The notes: generated by a model from the letters alone, not told the origin. Positions 41,469 through 52,064 are shown, numbered from the stretch's first letter. The stretch: 64,000 bases of DNA from Prorocentrum cordatum (GCA_963575745.1 CAUYUJ010017782.1:192001-256000); one strand, 5' to 3'. Numbers and translations: made by a program.

Positions 41469-43922
41469 CGCCTGGCGCGTGGCCTACGCCGCGTACGACC
41501 TGGCAGGTCCCACGCAGGGCGAGGCACAGCGTCCGCCAGCGGGGCTCCCTACGCCCCAGCAACAGCCTCCCCCAGCGCCTCTGGCACAGCAGTCCCCCCC
41601 AGGGCCGCAGCCACCTCCGGCGCAGCACCCTGCGCCGCAGCAGCCGCCTGCAGCGAACGCGGAGTCTCTTTCCGGGGCGGACATATTGAAGGCAGAGGCG
41701 TCGGTGCTCCGGGGTCGATTGAAGCGTTTCGAGGAGGAGAACGCCCGCCTGCAGGCGGAGCTCGCCGCAGCCAGGGACACGGCTCCGGCGGGCGAGGCGG
41801 CCCGGCAGCGCAAGGCCGACCTCGACCGCGCGCAGAACGACCTTCAGTACGCCAGGCAGGATTTGCTGACGTCCGAGGAGGAGAACAAACGCTTGCGCAC
41901 CAGCCTCGAGGGCACGAAGGCAGACTTGGAGGCCCTGCGTTCCCGAGGCATCCCCCCAGCGGCGGCTGCGGCGCCTCGGGCGCAGCCGCCAGCTGCGCTG
42001 CCCGCCGCGCCGCCAGCCCAGGCAGCGCCGCCAGCCCAGGCAGCCCCGCCAGCTCCGGCCGCGCCGCCGGCAGCTCCCCCCGCTGCCCAGGCCGCGGGCC
42101 CTCGCCCCGAGAAGCTGGCTGGCACGGCCCCAGGCCGCGCCAGCCCCCACGGGCAGTGGCGCCGGGAAGCGCTGGTGCGGGAGGCGGCCCAGTGGGAGGC
42201 GTCGGCGCAGGCGGCGCCTGGCAGCCAGTGCGGGCAGGGCACCTGGTTCGCGCTGTGGGACGCCGTCAGCCGCCTGCCTTGCGACGCCGTCGGTCGCGGG
42301 CCTCCTCCCGGAACAAATCCTTCGGGACTGCCCGCAACAGTGGACGAGGGGGAGGAGGTTGCAGTGGCGGCCGCGGCACAGCTCGGCTGTGCGATTGATG
42401 CCCGCCGCTGGAGGACGGTCCGCTGCGGCGCCCGCTTCGTGCAGGTGTGGGCGGGCCTCTTCCCGGAGTGCATCAAGAGCCTCGCGGCCAAAGCCACGGG
42501 CGAGCAGACAGCTCGGCCTGGCGACGGCGCCTGCCGGCGGCCGCCGCGATTCCCTCTCTTTGGCGAGCTGTGCCGCGCCCTGCACGAGGTCGTGCTTGCT
42601 GCAGAGCCCTCGGGCGCAGAGGCTGACGTGGACGCTGGCGCGCAGCGGCAGGCGTGCGCAGCGCAGCTCGTTGCCACGCTCACAGAGGTTGCCGGGAGGC
42701 TCGGCCAGGGCGAGCTGGGGCTCTTGGCGGACGTCCTGCGCCGGCCGTCCCTCTGTGCCTTGCTGGCAGCGCCTCCCGCCGAGAGGTCCCTGCACCTTCC
42801 TTGCATGCAGCTGCTGCAGACGCTCTTCCAGAGGGGAGAGCTGTTCGAGCTTGCCCACCAGGCCGACTCGGAGGAGAATCCGCTCCTGGCTGCGGCGAAC
42901 CTGCTGCTTCTGCCGGCCATCCGCAGCGGGGCCACCCTGGACCGCAGGAGGGACGCCGACGCGGACGCCGCAGCAGACCTGGCCGACGCCTCAGCCACGG
43001 CGGCCGAGGAGGAGCGCGACGGCCGTGAGCACCAACGCTGCAGGGTGGCGGCGCTGGAGCTCTTCTGCTCCTGCCTGGCCGCGGCGCCGAGCCCAGACAT
43101 CGTCCTCCAGCTGCGGGGCACTCCCGCCGCCGGGGGCCAGGCGATAGACACCGTGCTGCAGCTGGTCGTGCTCCTCTGCCACCACGAGCTGCTGTGCCTG
43201 GGCATCCACGGCTCGACCGAGGCGCCCTGGCTCGACCACGTGCTCCGAGAGTGCGCGCAGCGGCGCCAGCGCTCGGTGCAGCTCTCGCTCGCGCTGCTGG
43301 CGAGCTACGTTTGGCACGCGGCGCCCTGGTCTCCGGACACAGAGGGTGCAGCTCACGCCGCCGCTTGCGCCGAGGCTTGTGTCAAGTCGGGCATGTCCCT
43401 CTACAGGAGGAATAGTCAAAACCATAGTCTGGGGACGATTTTCCCACCACTTTGAATGATGTTTGATTATGTTTTGGATATGTTTGATTTTTCTTGTAAG
43501 ATCCGCCTATAGGAGGACATGCCCGACCCAAGGCTTGTGCGTCACTGGGCAGGGTGCGCCCCCTGCTGGGGTCCATCATCGACATGGTGGCCCGCCGCGC
43601 GCACCAGCAAGGGGCGCCGTACCGCGACCTCCTCGGAAGCGTGTCCGCCCTGCGCAGCCTGGTGGCGCACGCCGACGGCGACGCTGCGGCCACTCGCGGG
43701 GACGCCTCAGGCGCCGCCCGCGGCTCCGGCGCCCAGGTGCAGAGCGCAGCGCCCGCCGCTCCCATGTGGCGGCGGGCAGAGGGGGGGGCAGGGCGAGCGG
43801 GGCAGCCTGCTGAGGATGCCAGGGCGCCTCGCAGAGCAGAGGCAGCGATAGAAGGGGGGGATAGCCTGGGGGGGGGGTGCATCGAGCCCATTTTCGCCCA
43901 TGGATCTCCGATTGGGGCCTGA
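41116..43922 (+). CDS. ATRIP-like (ATR-interacting) protein, one introner intron
   Basis: Exon 1 41116-43374, intron 43375-43532, exon 2 43533-43922 with stop: 882 residues if the ATG at 41116 is used. The frame is open further upstream to 40798, so an earlier start or exon is possible. Residues 1-60 are Gly/Ala-rich; 63-117 hold two polyglutamine tracts; 185-275 form a coiled coil (KAEASVLRGRLKRFEEENAR; KADLDRAQNDLQYARQDLL); 280-340 are Ala/Pro-rich; 355 on is a helical, HEAT-like region (ELGLLADVLRRPSLCALLA; SVQLSLALLASYVWHAAPW). ATRIP proteins pair an N-terminal coiled coil containing an ILRxxL...LQF-type core with a C-terminal helical repeat that binds ATR; both features fit, but the call is by resemblance. 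Function would be recruiting ATR kinase to RPA-coated DNA. The last about 20 residues (after about 43860) look non-coding, so a further donor may precede them. Confidence 0.5.
41302..41466 (+). repeat. Coding CAG tracts (polyglutamine)
   Basis: (CAG)16 at 41302-41350 and about sixteen CAG at 41417-41466, separated by His/Gln codons, inside the ATRIP-like reading frame. Confidence 0.9.
43383..43530. mobile_element. MITE-1 copy e acting as an intron (introner)
   Basis: The ends CAAGTCGGGCATGTCCCTC and TATAGGAGGACATGCCCGACC are inverted copies. The 9-bp target duplication AGGCTTGTG flanks it (43373-43381 and 43531-43539). Reading the first duplication as GAG|GCTTGTG (GC donor, 43375) and the second as AAG|GCTTGTG (acceptor, 43531-43532) removes element plus one duplication exactly and keeps the frame (AEACASLGRVRPLLGSII). 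Read through, the frame would stop after about 27 residues. Confidence 0.85.
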
Positions 43923-45350
43923 CAGCCCACCCAGGCCGGGAGCGTGCGGTTCCGCTATCGAGGGTCTGTCGCCGGTCTGTCGGCGATGTATCGCCGATGC
44001 CAGGTCGATGTTTCCCCCCCCCTGCGCCAGTCCCCCTTCATCAGAAGCGGCAGGCCCTTCAAAGCCTCGCCCCACATATCCCGAGAGGCGGGGGGCCCTG
44101 CTTCAAATGCTGCCCTCCCACGCCCAGGCTTCAGGCCTCCTGATTTCTCGATTGCTCCAGAGCTCCCGATTCCAACAGTCGCGCACGCGGACCCCACACC
44201 GCAGGTAGTTTTTGGTAGTCCTGGGGCCCTGAGCCTCCGATGGCCCCCACTCGAAAAAGCCAGCCGCCCTGGCTTGTTCTGGAAACCCGGATTGGGAAAC
44301 CTGGATTCCGCATTATGGGTAGTCTTGCTGATCTTGGAGCCCGAAGAGAGAAGCCCGAAATGAGTTTCCGAAGGCTCACACTCGATATCACCCCAGCAGG
44401 GCACCCCAGTAGCAACAAAGGTGAAGATGCTGGTCGAGAAGTAGGAGGTCGGTTACAGGAGACATGGACATGCATCTTGGGAAGTCTCAGGCGAAACGGC
44501 TGCCCGACGGGGCGGTCTAGGTCTTCAAGACCCTTTCTATGGAACTCTTCTGGGGTCCGCTTCTGCCTCTGCCAGAACCATCTAGCAGAACCTTTTTGTT
44601 TTTTACCGAAAGAGTGGTCCTAGAGGTCTTGCGTGGGAGGTCTTGCATGGGCTCTTGTGCCGGGCTCTGGGCGTCGATTCGTGTTCTCTTGCCTCGTTCT
44701 CCTGCACGCGTCGTCTTGGGCGCGTCTAGGGCGCGACCACTCTCCCCTCGACCATTGCTTCTGTCAAGACTCAGGCGATCGCAAACATGGATGAAGTGGG
44801 CCCGGATTAGCGACTGGTCCCATTTCCATTGGAAATCGCGGATTTCCGCCGCCGACCGAAGCTGCGCCGGCCGCACTTTGGGGAGGGCACCTCCTCCGAT
44901 CCATGGGTTTGGCGACCGCGCTCCAAATCAATGGATCGCTAATTCGTGTTTGCACGCCCCCGAAAGAGCAGTACAGTGCCGTTTTTTTATACATGCTCCG
45001 CGTGCGGATCATGTACTAAAAATGCAGGGATTTGGGATTACAAACAACGAGGAGTTCATGCAAAAATTGATTCATAATTTGATCATGTATTAAAAACCAT
45101 ATATTAAAAAAAAATCCGATGTATTAAAAACTGCCCTGTAGGGAGAAAGCCAGCCATCCTGATGCCTGTCATCGCCCTGCCCTCCTCGTGCGCGCCTCCA
45201 GCCCATGGTGGTGGACCAGTAGGGTTTCCCGGCGGCGGAGGGCCTGGGCGGCGGAGGGGGGCGCGGCGCGCGGTCCCGCGGCTCGTCCGCCCCCGCGTCC
45301 CGGAGAAAAAGCCACGCGGCGAGGCCGCGTGCCCCTGCAGCGCGCCGCGC
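43923..45350. other. No supported gene
   Basis: Contains GATGTATCGCCGATGCC (43985), a word of the MITE-4 family, and an AT-rich segment (45000-45130) with ATGTATTAAAAA repeated three times. The segment ends CCCTGTAGGGAGAAAGCCAGCC, which resembles a MITE-1 right end. No left partner was found. Confidence 0.45.
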
Positions 45351-45354
45351 AGGA

Positions 45355-45500
45355 CGAAGAGGAGGAGGAGGAGGAGGAGGAGGAGGAGGAGGAGGAGGAG
45401 GAGGAGGAGTAAGAACACGAATCGGGAAGGCAGTGTTCGCTAGCGTGGACCCCAGGCGGCTTGTCTCGGGCGATAGCAGTGCTGCGATCCGTGCTGTGTA

Positions 45501-45533
<33 letters not shown>

Positions 45534-45540
45534 TCTCTCT
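45355..45540. repeat. GAG and CT microsatellites
   Basis: (GAG)n at 45357-45410 and (CT)n at 45501-45540. Confidence 0.95.
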
Positions 45541-45559
45541 GGTGCAATGTCTGCGGTGC

Positions 45560-45824
45560 CGCCCATGTGGTGAATTCTATGCTTTTCAATATGTGTTGTG
45601 CTACCTATGTGTTGCAGCCTAAGTGGTGCAACATATGTATATATATATATATATATGTGGCGCAATCCGTGTTGTGCAATATATGCGGTGCAAATGTATG
45701 CGGCGCACCTCATGCTGTGCACTCCATGGTGGGCAAGCTACGGGTGCAATCTATGTTGTGCACTCGATGTTGCCCATTCAACGTGGTACAATATATGTTG
45801 TGCAACCTATGTGGTGCAATTGCC
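45560..45824. repeat. Degenerate TATGTGGTGCAA repeat, locus 2
   Basis: Words such as GTGGTGCAACATATG and GTTGTGCAATATATG every 15-20 bp, with a (TA)n run at 45637-45656. Confidence 0.7.
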
Positions 45825-45891
45825 TTTGACCGTCTTGAAGCTGTCCTCTCCACTGCTCGTGCAAACACCCCACCCTCCCACCCGCAACTTG
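45825..45891 (+). repeat. 67-bp dispersed repeat, copy 1
   Basis: TTTGACCGTCTTGAAGCTGTC through CCACCCGCAACTTG is repeated at 48558-48624 with a single difference (C/T). Both copies are in the same orientation. Confidence 0.9.
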
Positions 45892-45954
45892 GTCGCAAGA
45901 CCTCTTAAGACAAGATCGTGACGGTAGGTACCACATGGCACTTGGCCACGTCGC

Positions 45955-46107
45955 CGACGACGACGACGACAGCGACAACGACGACGGCGCCGCCGACACC
46001 GACTACGACGACACCTACAACGTCTCCAACGACGTCGACGACGACAACGACGACGACGACGACGATGACGACACCGACGACGACGACGACGCCGACGACG
46101 ACGACGA

Positions 46108-46151
<44 letters not shown>

Positions 46152-46634
46152 CCGCCGCCGACGACGACGACGACGCCGACGACGACGACGACAACGAAGA
46201 CAACGACGACGACGACAACAACGTCGCCAACGAAAACGAACGAGGGAGGAGGGAGGACGACGACGGCGACAACGACGACAACGACGACAACGACGAGGGA
46301 GGAGGGAGGACGGCGACGACGCGAACGACGAAGAAGGAGGAAGGACGGCGACGCCGACGACGACAACGACGAGGGAGGAGGGAAGACGACGACGACGACA
46401 ACGACGACGACGACGACGGCGACGAAATAGGAAGGACGACGACGAGACGCCGACGACGGACGACGACGACGACGACGACGGGAGGAGGAGAAAGGACGAC
46501 CACGGCGACAACGACGACGGAAACGACCACGACGCCAAAGAGGACGACGACGACGAACACGAGAAAAGACAGAGGACGACGTAGGCGACGACGACGACGA
46601 CGACGACGACGCGGGAGGAGGGAGGACGGCGACG

Positions 46635-46668
<34 letters not shown>

Positions 46669-46680
46669 AAGAGCGCGCGC
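45955..46680. repeat. GAC microsatellite, 0.7 kb
   Basis: (GAC)n with GAA, AAC and GGA interruptions. It gives poly-Asp, poly-Thr or poly-Arg frames on + and poly-Val/Ser/Arg on -; none is taken as coding. Confidence 0.95.
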
Positions 46681-47111
46681 GCACGCTTTTGTTGAAAATC
46701 CGTGTTGCGAAACCTTGTGCTTTTGTATGTTATTTGGACACACGATTTTGAAATCCTTCCGAAACCGATGGGTCTTGAAGGATTTCGGCACACGCGCGCG
46801 ACGACGCGCGCGTCTGCACTTCGTCTCAATTTTTCTCGCGACCGCACACACGCAAGGGCGTTCGACAGATTTCGACATGCGCGCGCGAAGCCCATGTGGT
46901 AGAATGTTGTGAAAATATTGAAAAACCTAGGGTTTCCTTCTGATTTCGCAAGAGCTCGCGCGTCAGCTTTTTTTAGCAAATCAGTGTTGCGAAACCCTTT
47001 GTTTGTTGTATGTTTTTTGGAAGCTCGATTGCGAAATCCTTCCGACACCGAAGGTTTTTGGAGGATTTCGGCATGCGCGCGCCCGACGGCGCGCACGTGT
47101 GCACGTCGTCA
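46671..47111. repeat. Two hairpin-bearing direct repeats, 283 bp apart
   Basis: Copy 1 (46671-46821) and copy 2 (46946-47111) share GTTGCGAAACC, TTGTATGTT and GAAATCCTTCCGA-ACC. Each has an inverted pair GAAATCCTTC / GAAGGATTTC (copy 2 GGAGGATTTC) and a GCGCGC-rich border. No gene was found to 47349. Confidence 0.75.
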
Positions 47112-47349
47112 CCTTCGTTGCAAGGGATTTGCGACAAAGTCTTATGTTAGAACAAACTATGTCCCCGCGTATCGTTTTTTACACGGGAACTTCAGGGGGG
47201 TCGATACCGGCCCCCCTGGGATAGTGTAAATTCATAGTTAAGATGGACGTGTGGTCAGAATCATAAATGATATACATACCCGACAGGGGGACCGATAACG
47301 CCAGGGGGGGTAGAGTCTATTCTTTTTTAAACAAAAAAAAGGAGAATCC

Positions 47350-47750
47350 ACGTGGTGCTATTTATGCGGTGCAACCTATGTTGTGCAGTCTGTGCAGAGC
47401 AGTCTTCGTGGTGCAAACCAGTCTGTACAATCAATTATGTTGTGCACTCTTTGGCGGCGACGAGGCGGCGATCGCGGCAAGATGGCCACCAGACCGACGG
47501 ACAGGCCCAGACGACGGGCGGCAACGAGGCGGCGACGGGGCGGCGAGGGGGCGGCGACGGCGGCAAGATAGCCGCCAGACCGACGGGCAGGCCCAGTCAA
47601 CGAGCCGCGACGGGGCGGCGACGGGGCGGCGACCGCGGCAAGATAGCCGCCAGACCGACGGCCAGGCCCAGACGACGGGCGGCGACGAGGCGGCGACAGG
47701 GCATTGACGGCGGCAACAGCGCCGCCGGACTGGCAGGCAGGCCCAGTTCC
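47350..47750. repeat. TGTGGTGCAA locus 3, then 75-86 bp GC-rich tandem repeat
   Basis: Degenerate words at 47350-47450 are followed by four units anchored on AGACCGACGG at 47491, 47577, 47652 and (diverged) 47727. Units contain CAGGCCCAG and GGCGGCGACGGGGCGGCG. Confidence 0.75.
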
Positions 47751-48035
47751 CTCAGAGCAAAAGCAAGGACCCTTGCGCATGTGCAAGCACCGCTTGGAAA
47801 ATAAGGATACGACTGCTACGACTTATAATAACAATAATCTGGGTTTCTTCATAAGTGTGGGGGGTACCCCCCCGACGGGGGTCAACCATGCATCGTCGTC
47901 GCGCAGCGCCGGGGTCGGAGCGCCTTCGGCGCAAGGTGGCTGCCCGCGACGGGGGTCGATCTGGGGCTGTCGGCGGGGGTGGCGCCCCCCCCCCGACGCT
48001 TATCAAGAAACTCGGAGTAGTTATACAGAGTCCCA

Positions 48036-48285
48036 GCAGTTGCGGATAAAAGCGAGGCGGATAAGAGTGAAGCAGTTGGGGTCGTCGGCGGTCTGTGAGG
48101 CTCTGAAGAAGCACGTTGCGGGCGCGCCCGCATGATTTTCGCACATTACACAGCGAGCCCGCCGCAGGCGCCGAATTTTCTTCACGTGGAACTTTTATAC
48201 ATTACATTACACAGCGAGCCCGCCGCAGGTGCCGAATTATCTTCAAAGCTGAGTGGGTGGGTCGCAATATGGGTTGCGACGACGG
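48036..48285. repeat. Dispersed repeat matching 40154-40330
   Basis: Two copies of CAGCGAGCCCGCCGCAGG(C/T)GCC at 48160 and 48216, preceded by GGATAAGAGTGAAGCAG. Bases 48286-48557 hold no recognised gene. Confidence 0.65.
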
Positions 48286-48557
48286 CGGTAACAAGCATTT
48301 TGATACGATTTGCTTTCATATGCTCGCGTCTCGCTCGTCGAACGTACTTTGGCGGGCATATATGCCTTGCCTGCCACGCTTAGTTGGCGCAGTCCCTAAA
48401 ACATGAACGGGAAGAAGGGAGAAATGGAAGGAGCGAGGAGGAAAAGGATGGCAGAAGGGTGGGAGGAGGGAAGGGGCAACAGGGAGGGGGGAAGATGGAG
48501 GACAAGAGAAATTAGAAGGAAGCCTATGGGGGCGAACTCTACGAGGTCGAAACCCAC

Positions 48558-48624
48558 TTTGACCGTCTTGAAGCTGTCCTCTCCACTGCTCGTGCAAACA
48601 TCCCACCCTCCCACCCGCAACTTG
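48558..48624 (+). repeat. 67-bp dispersed repeat, copy 2
   Basis: 66 of 67 bases are identical to 45825-45891. It directly abuts the relocated minisatellite at 48625. Confidence 0.9.
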
Positions 48625-48960
48625 AGGGACGGCGAGGTCCCGCGCAGATCTGCGCGGTGCCTCACTCCGCTGGACCCGCCAGCAGCCCTCGAAAGTCGCG
48701 ACAGTTCCGCGGATCGCAGCCCTCCAAGGACGGCGAGCTGCCGCTCAGATGTGCGTGGTGCTTGAATTCCGGTGGGCCCACCAGCAGCCCTCGAGAGCGG
48801 CGACGGCTTCGCAGATCGCAGCCCCCCGGGCAAAGCAAGAGGAGACAAGAAAGATGGGGCGGCGGGCGGCGGGAGGCAGGAGGCGGGAGGGGGGGCGGGA
48901 GGACGCGACCGCAGTGCTCTATTCAAAACGAATACCCAACCAAGGAGTGTTGGGAATCAG
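48625..48960 (-). repeat. Relocated piece of the 101-bp minisatellite composite
   Basis: Two diverged 101-bp units in reverse complement (GGACGGCGAGGTCCCGCGCA; GCCTCACTCCGCTGGACCCG; CCAGCAGCCCTCGA twice) are followed by a GGCGGGAGG-rich tract and ATTCAAAACGAATACCCAACC, the mirror order of 20640-22306. Confidence 0.85.
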
Positions 48961-49089
48961 TTTAAGATTGTTCGCTCTTACTGGCACGCTTGTTTTGCAT
49001 TCTGTATGCCCCAGCCCTCGATACCCGCCCACTTCGTCTTCGATCGCACCCCGTCGCGGGGGGAATATCGTCCTCGTCGGCCATGGACT

Positions 49090-49620
49090 GCCGTGCGAGG
49101 AACTCTCGAGCGAAAGCGCCGTTCCTGAGTTCGGGGGCCTCTCTGGCCAGGCCAGGGGCTTCGGGAACGCTTGTCACCGTGTCTGGGCCTCCACCAACTC
49201 GCCGGAACTACGAACAAAAGCTCGAGCGAGAGCGCCACTCTTGAGTCGAATACATTTTGAGGAAGTATCGAACGAGAGCCCTTGTCGTCGTAGTTGGGCC
49301 TCCACCAATTTGATTGAATCACGAGGAAGTCTCGAGCGAGAGCGCCGTTCCTGAGTTCGGGGGCCTTCCTGGCCAGGAGCTCTCAGAGGAGCTAAATCGT
49401 GCGGACGTATCGAGCAGGAGCCCTTGTCGTCGTGGCTGGGCCACCGCCAACTTGATTGAACTGCGAGGAAGTCTCGAGCGAGAGCACCGTTCCTGAGTTC
49501 GGGGGCCTCTCTGGCCAGGGTGCCTCGGGGTAAATTGCGAGGAAGTATCAAGCGGGAGCCGTTGTCGTCGTAGCCGGGGACCCCCAGGGGCCCACTTTTA
49601 CACTCGAGCCAACGCTCGCG
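49090..49620. repeat. Degenerate repeat with CTCGAGCGAGAGCGCC
   Basis: CTCGAGCGARAGCGCC occurs at about 49107, 49220, 49333 and (as GAGAGCACC) 49470, each near CTGAGTTCGGGGGCC or a GAGGAAGT word. GAGCCCTTGTCGTCGTNG recurs at 49274 and 49420. No gene is supported. Confidence 0.7.
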
Positions 49621-49744
49621 CGGGAGCCTCGTTTTCAGAGAAAATGTAGCCGGCGTCGGGGCGAGAGCGCGCGGAACCGTTTCTGGAGATCAGCTATCAT
49701 TATTCTCTAGGAATGAGTATTCAACAGCGGTTCTTGCAGACTAC

Positions 49745-49950
49745 TTCCTCACACTGGATTCCCACATCGCGCTCCCGCGCTGGATTTCTTCACGATTGAT
49801 GCAGAAATTGTGCTCTCGCGTTGGATTTCCTTTCAATTGATTTAGACGCCGCGCCCTCGACACTCAGGAATCGCGCTCTCGCTGTGGATTTCCTGACGAT
49901 TTATGTGGGAATCGCGCTATCGCTAGAGATTTCCTCGCGATTCATGCAAG
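49745..49950. repeat. Roughly 40-60 bp repeats with GGATTTCCT...CGCTCTCGC
   Basis: GGATTTC(T/C)T occurs near 49783, 49824, 49886 and 49928, each followed by an A(T/A)TGAT(G/T)-like word and a GCGCTCTCGC-like word. No gene was seen from 49951 to 50279. Confidence 0.65.
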
Positions 49951-50279
49951 ACTCAGACTTCAGCAGCCCGCCTGCAGGACCTGGCCGCCTGGGCCCGCCT
50001 TCCCGACCCGCCCGCTAGGGTCTGCCCGTCCGATCTGCCCGTTTGGTTTCTGTTCCGAGCCCCGCTCCTGCTACGTTCTCTCATGCTCAATCCTTCTCCC
50101 TCCCCTTTCCATCCGTCCTATCCTACCCTGTTTGAGGGGTTGCGCTACATGCGCGTGGCAGGTAAAGAAGATAGACTCCCAAGGAGAAACGATAGAAGAC
50201 GAAGAGGGCGGGTATCGAGGGTTTGGGATATACATACGTGTTGCATGGCACGCGAGCAGATAAGAACGATCAGACGTAA

Positions 50280-50610
50280 AGTGATTGGTTGTAGTTTTGC
50301 TGCTGTTGTTGGTGGTGTTGTTGCTATTGTTGGTATTGGTGTTGTTGTAGTTGGTGTTGTTGTTGGTGTTGTTGTCGTTGCTATTGTTGGTGGTGTTGTT
50401 GCTGTGTTGGTTGCTACTGGGGTTGATGATAAGGTTGTTGTTGTTGTTGGTGATGTTGATGCTGGTGGTGGTGGTGCTGTTGTTAGTCATGTCGTTGGTA
50501 TTGCTGTTGTTGTGGTTGTTGCTGGTGTTGCAGGTGTTGTTGTTATTGGTTATGGTGATGGTGGTGGTGGCGCGTTTGTTGTTGGTGGTGTTGTTGTTGT
50601 TCGGGGTCCG
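50280..50610. repeat. GTT microsatellite
   Basis: (GTT)n with GGT and GAT variants. It translates as poly-Val/Gly or Leu, or on minus as Asn/Thr-rich. Bases 50611-51000 carry no recognised gene. Confidence 0.95.
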
Positions 50611-51011
50611 GTTTGGACAGTATCCCGAAACGTTCGAGCGTGAGCCTCAATGTCAAAGAAAATGCAGTCGGCGCCAGGGCGAGAGCACCAGGGCGCCTGT
50701 AGGGTGGTCCAACAATGCGAATGGTTGAACAGTTGTCAGTCTGCAGCAACAACAGCAACGAGTGCATGACGAGTCGCTCTTACATGCTCACGTGCCACTG
50801 AACATGCATCTGAGTGCTTGCGTGTTGTTCCCGCTGCCTTCGGAACATGTTTGTTGGACATCACGGCCATCACGGGTGTAACATATCCCAGGCTTGTCGG
50901 CGCAACCCACGGCGTGCTTCCGCTGATGATTACAGTCCTTCCTTGGCAGTTATCCCGAGAAAGAGCGAGCGGGAGAGAGAGGTAGAGGGAGAGGGAGAGA
51001 GAGAGAGAGAG

Positions 51012-51046
<35 letters not shown>
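51012..51046 (+). repeat. 35-bp A-tract after (GA)n
   Basis: An unbroken run of 35 A follows (GA)n at 50990-51011. It could be the tail of a retroposed sequence, but no source gene or duplication was recognised. Confidence 0.9.
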
Positions 51047-51047
<1 letters not shown>

Positions 51048-51389
51048 GTTGAAACAACAGGGGACAGAGAGCGAGGGACGCTTCGAGAACCCAGAGCCAG
51101 GACAATGCCCCGAGGAGCGCACTCTTCATGCGGATCAGGGGGCTCCTCATGTTCGCAGCCGTCCCCGGGACCCCTGGGGACGGCAGGCCCCGGGGCGCAG
51201 CAGCAGTATGCAGCAGCAGGCATCGGCGGGCAGCAGCAGGCCGTGAGGCAGCAGAGGTGGGCAGCGAGCGCAGCAGCAACAGGGCGCGGCAGGCAGTGAC
51301 GCGCAGCATCTCTGCCCCCAGGCCCTGGATGTGCCGCAGCCCAAGATCGACCGAATTCGGGCTGGGTCCCCGGCATGCCGGGGGCAGGG

Positions 51390-51725
51390 AGCGCTTGGGA
51401 GCCTGGAGGCAGCACAGGGTGGTGTGCTGGAGCCCAAAAACGACCAACCTCACAGAGAAGACTAGCATTGGGGAGTTCGTTTTCGCAGCCGTCCCCAGGA
51501 TCCCAGTCCCTGGCATGCCGGGGACAGGTGTCTTGGGGAGCGCCAAGGAACGCTTGGGAGCCTGGGGAAGCACCTAAGAGCGCACACCAGAGGCGCCCGG
51601 GAGCGCGGGATGGTGCGCGGGAGCTCAAAAACGATTGATTTCGCAAAGAAAAACGTGATTGGGGAGTTCGTTTTCGCAGCCGTCCCCGGGATCCCAGTCC
51701 CAAGAATTCAGAGGACAGGTGTCCC
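51390..51725. repeat. About 185-bp tandem duplication
   Basis: GGGAGTTCGTTTTCGCAGCC with GTCCC(C/A)GGATCCCAGTCCC occurs at 51473 and 51661. The preceding CGCTTGGGAGCCTGG and AAAAACGA words also repeat (51393, 51550). A shorter relative is at 51146-51180. Confidence 0.75.
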
Positions 51726-51905
51726 TGGTATGGAGGGGGATCGGAAGATGAGCAGGTGGGGTCGAAGAATCGCGCCGCAGCGCCGATGCGGCTCGATATG
51801 GAGCCTGTGTCTCTCCACGCCGTCGGCGCCGATGCATCGCCGACGCATCGGCGACGCGCCGCGATCCTCTGGCCCCATCTGGTCGGACCCCATCTGGGAG
51901 GCCTG
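51724..51905. mobile_element. Foldback MITE-4, copy 2
   Basis: The core CGGCTCGATATGGAGCC, GCGCCGATGCATCGCCG and right arm GGACCCCATCTGGGAGGCC match 52606-52810. The left arm is diverged (GCAGGTGGGGTCGAAGAATCG). Confidence 0.75.
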
Positions 51906-52064
51906 TCGTCCTCGCCCCGAGCAATAGCCGCGCCCCCGCCGCCCGTCGTGGCGCCGCCAACGCCTGCGACCGCAGCCGGCTCGTCTCCGTGGTCGTGGTT
52001 GGGCGGGGCGGCTGCGCCCGAGGCGCGCGTTTGCGCGCCTCGCACTGTCATGCCCGGGAGACGG

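Noticed and set aside
45935-46912. 325-codon Asp-rich + frame
   Set aside because: Direct translation of a (GAC)n tract; no domain and no start context.
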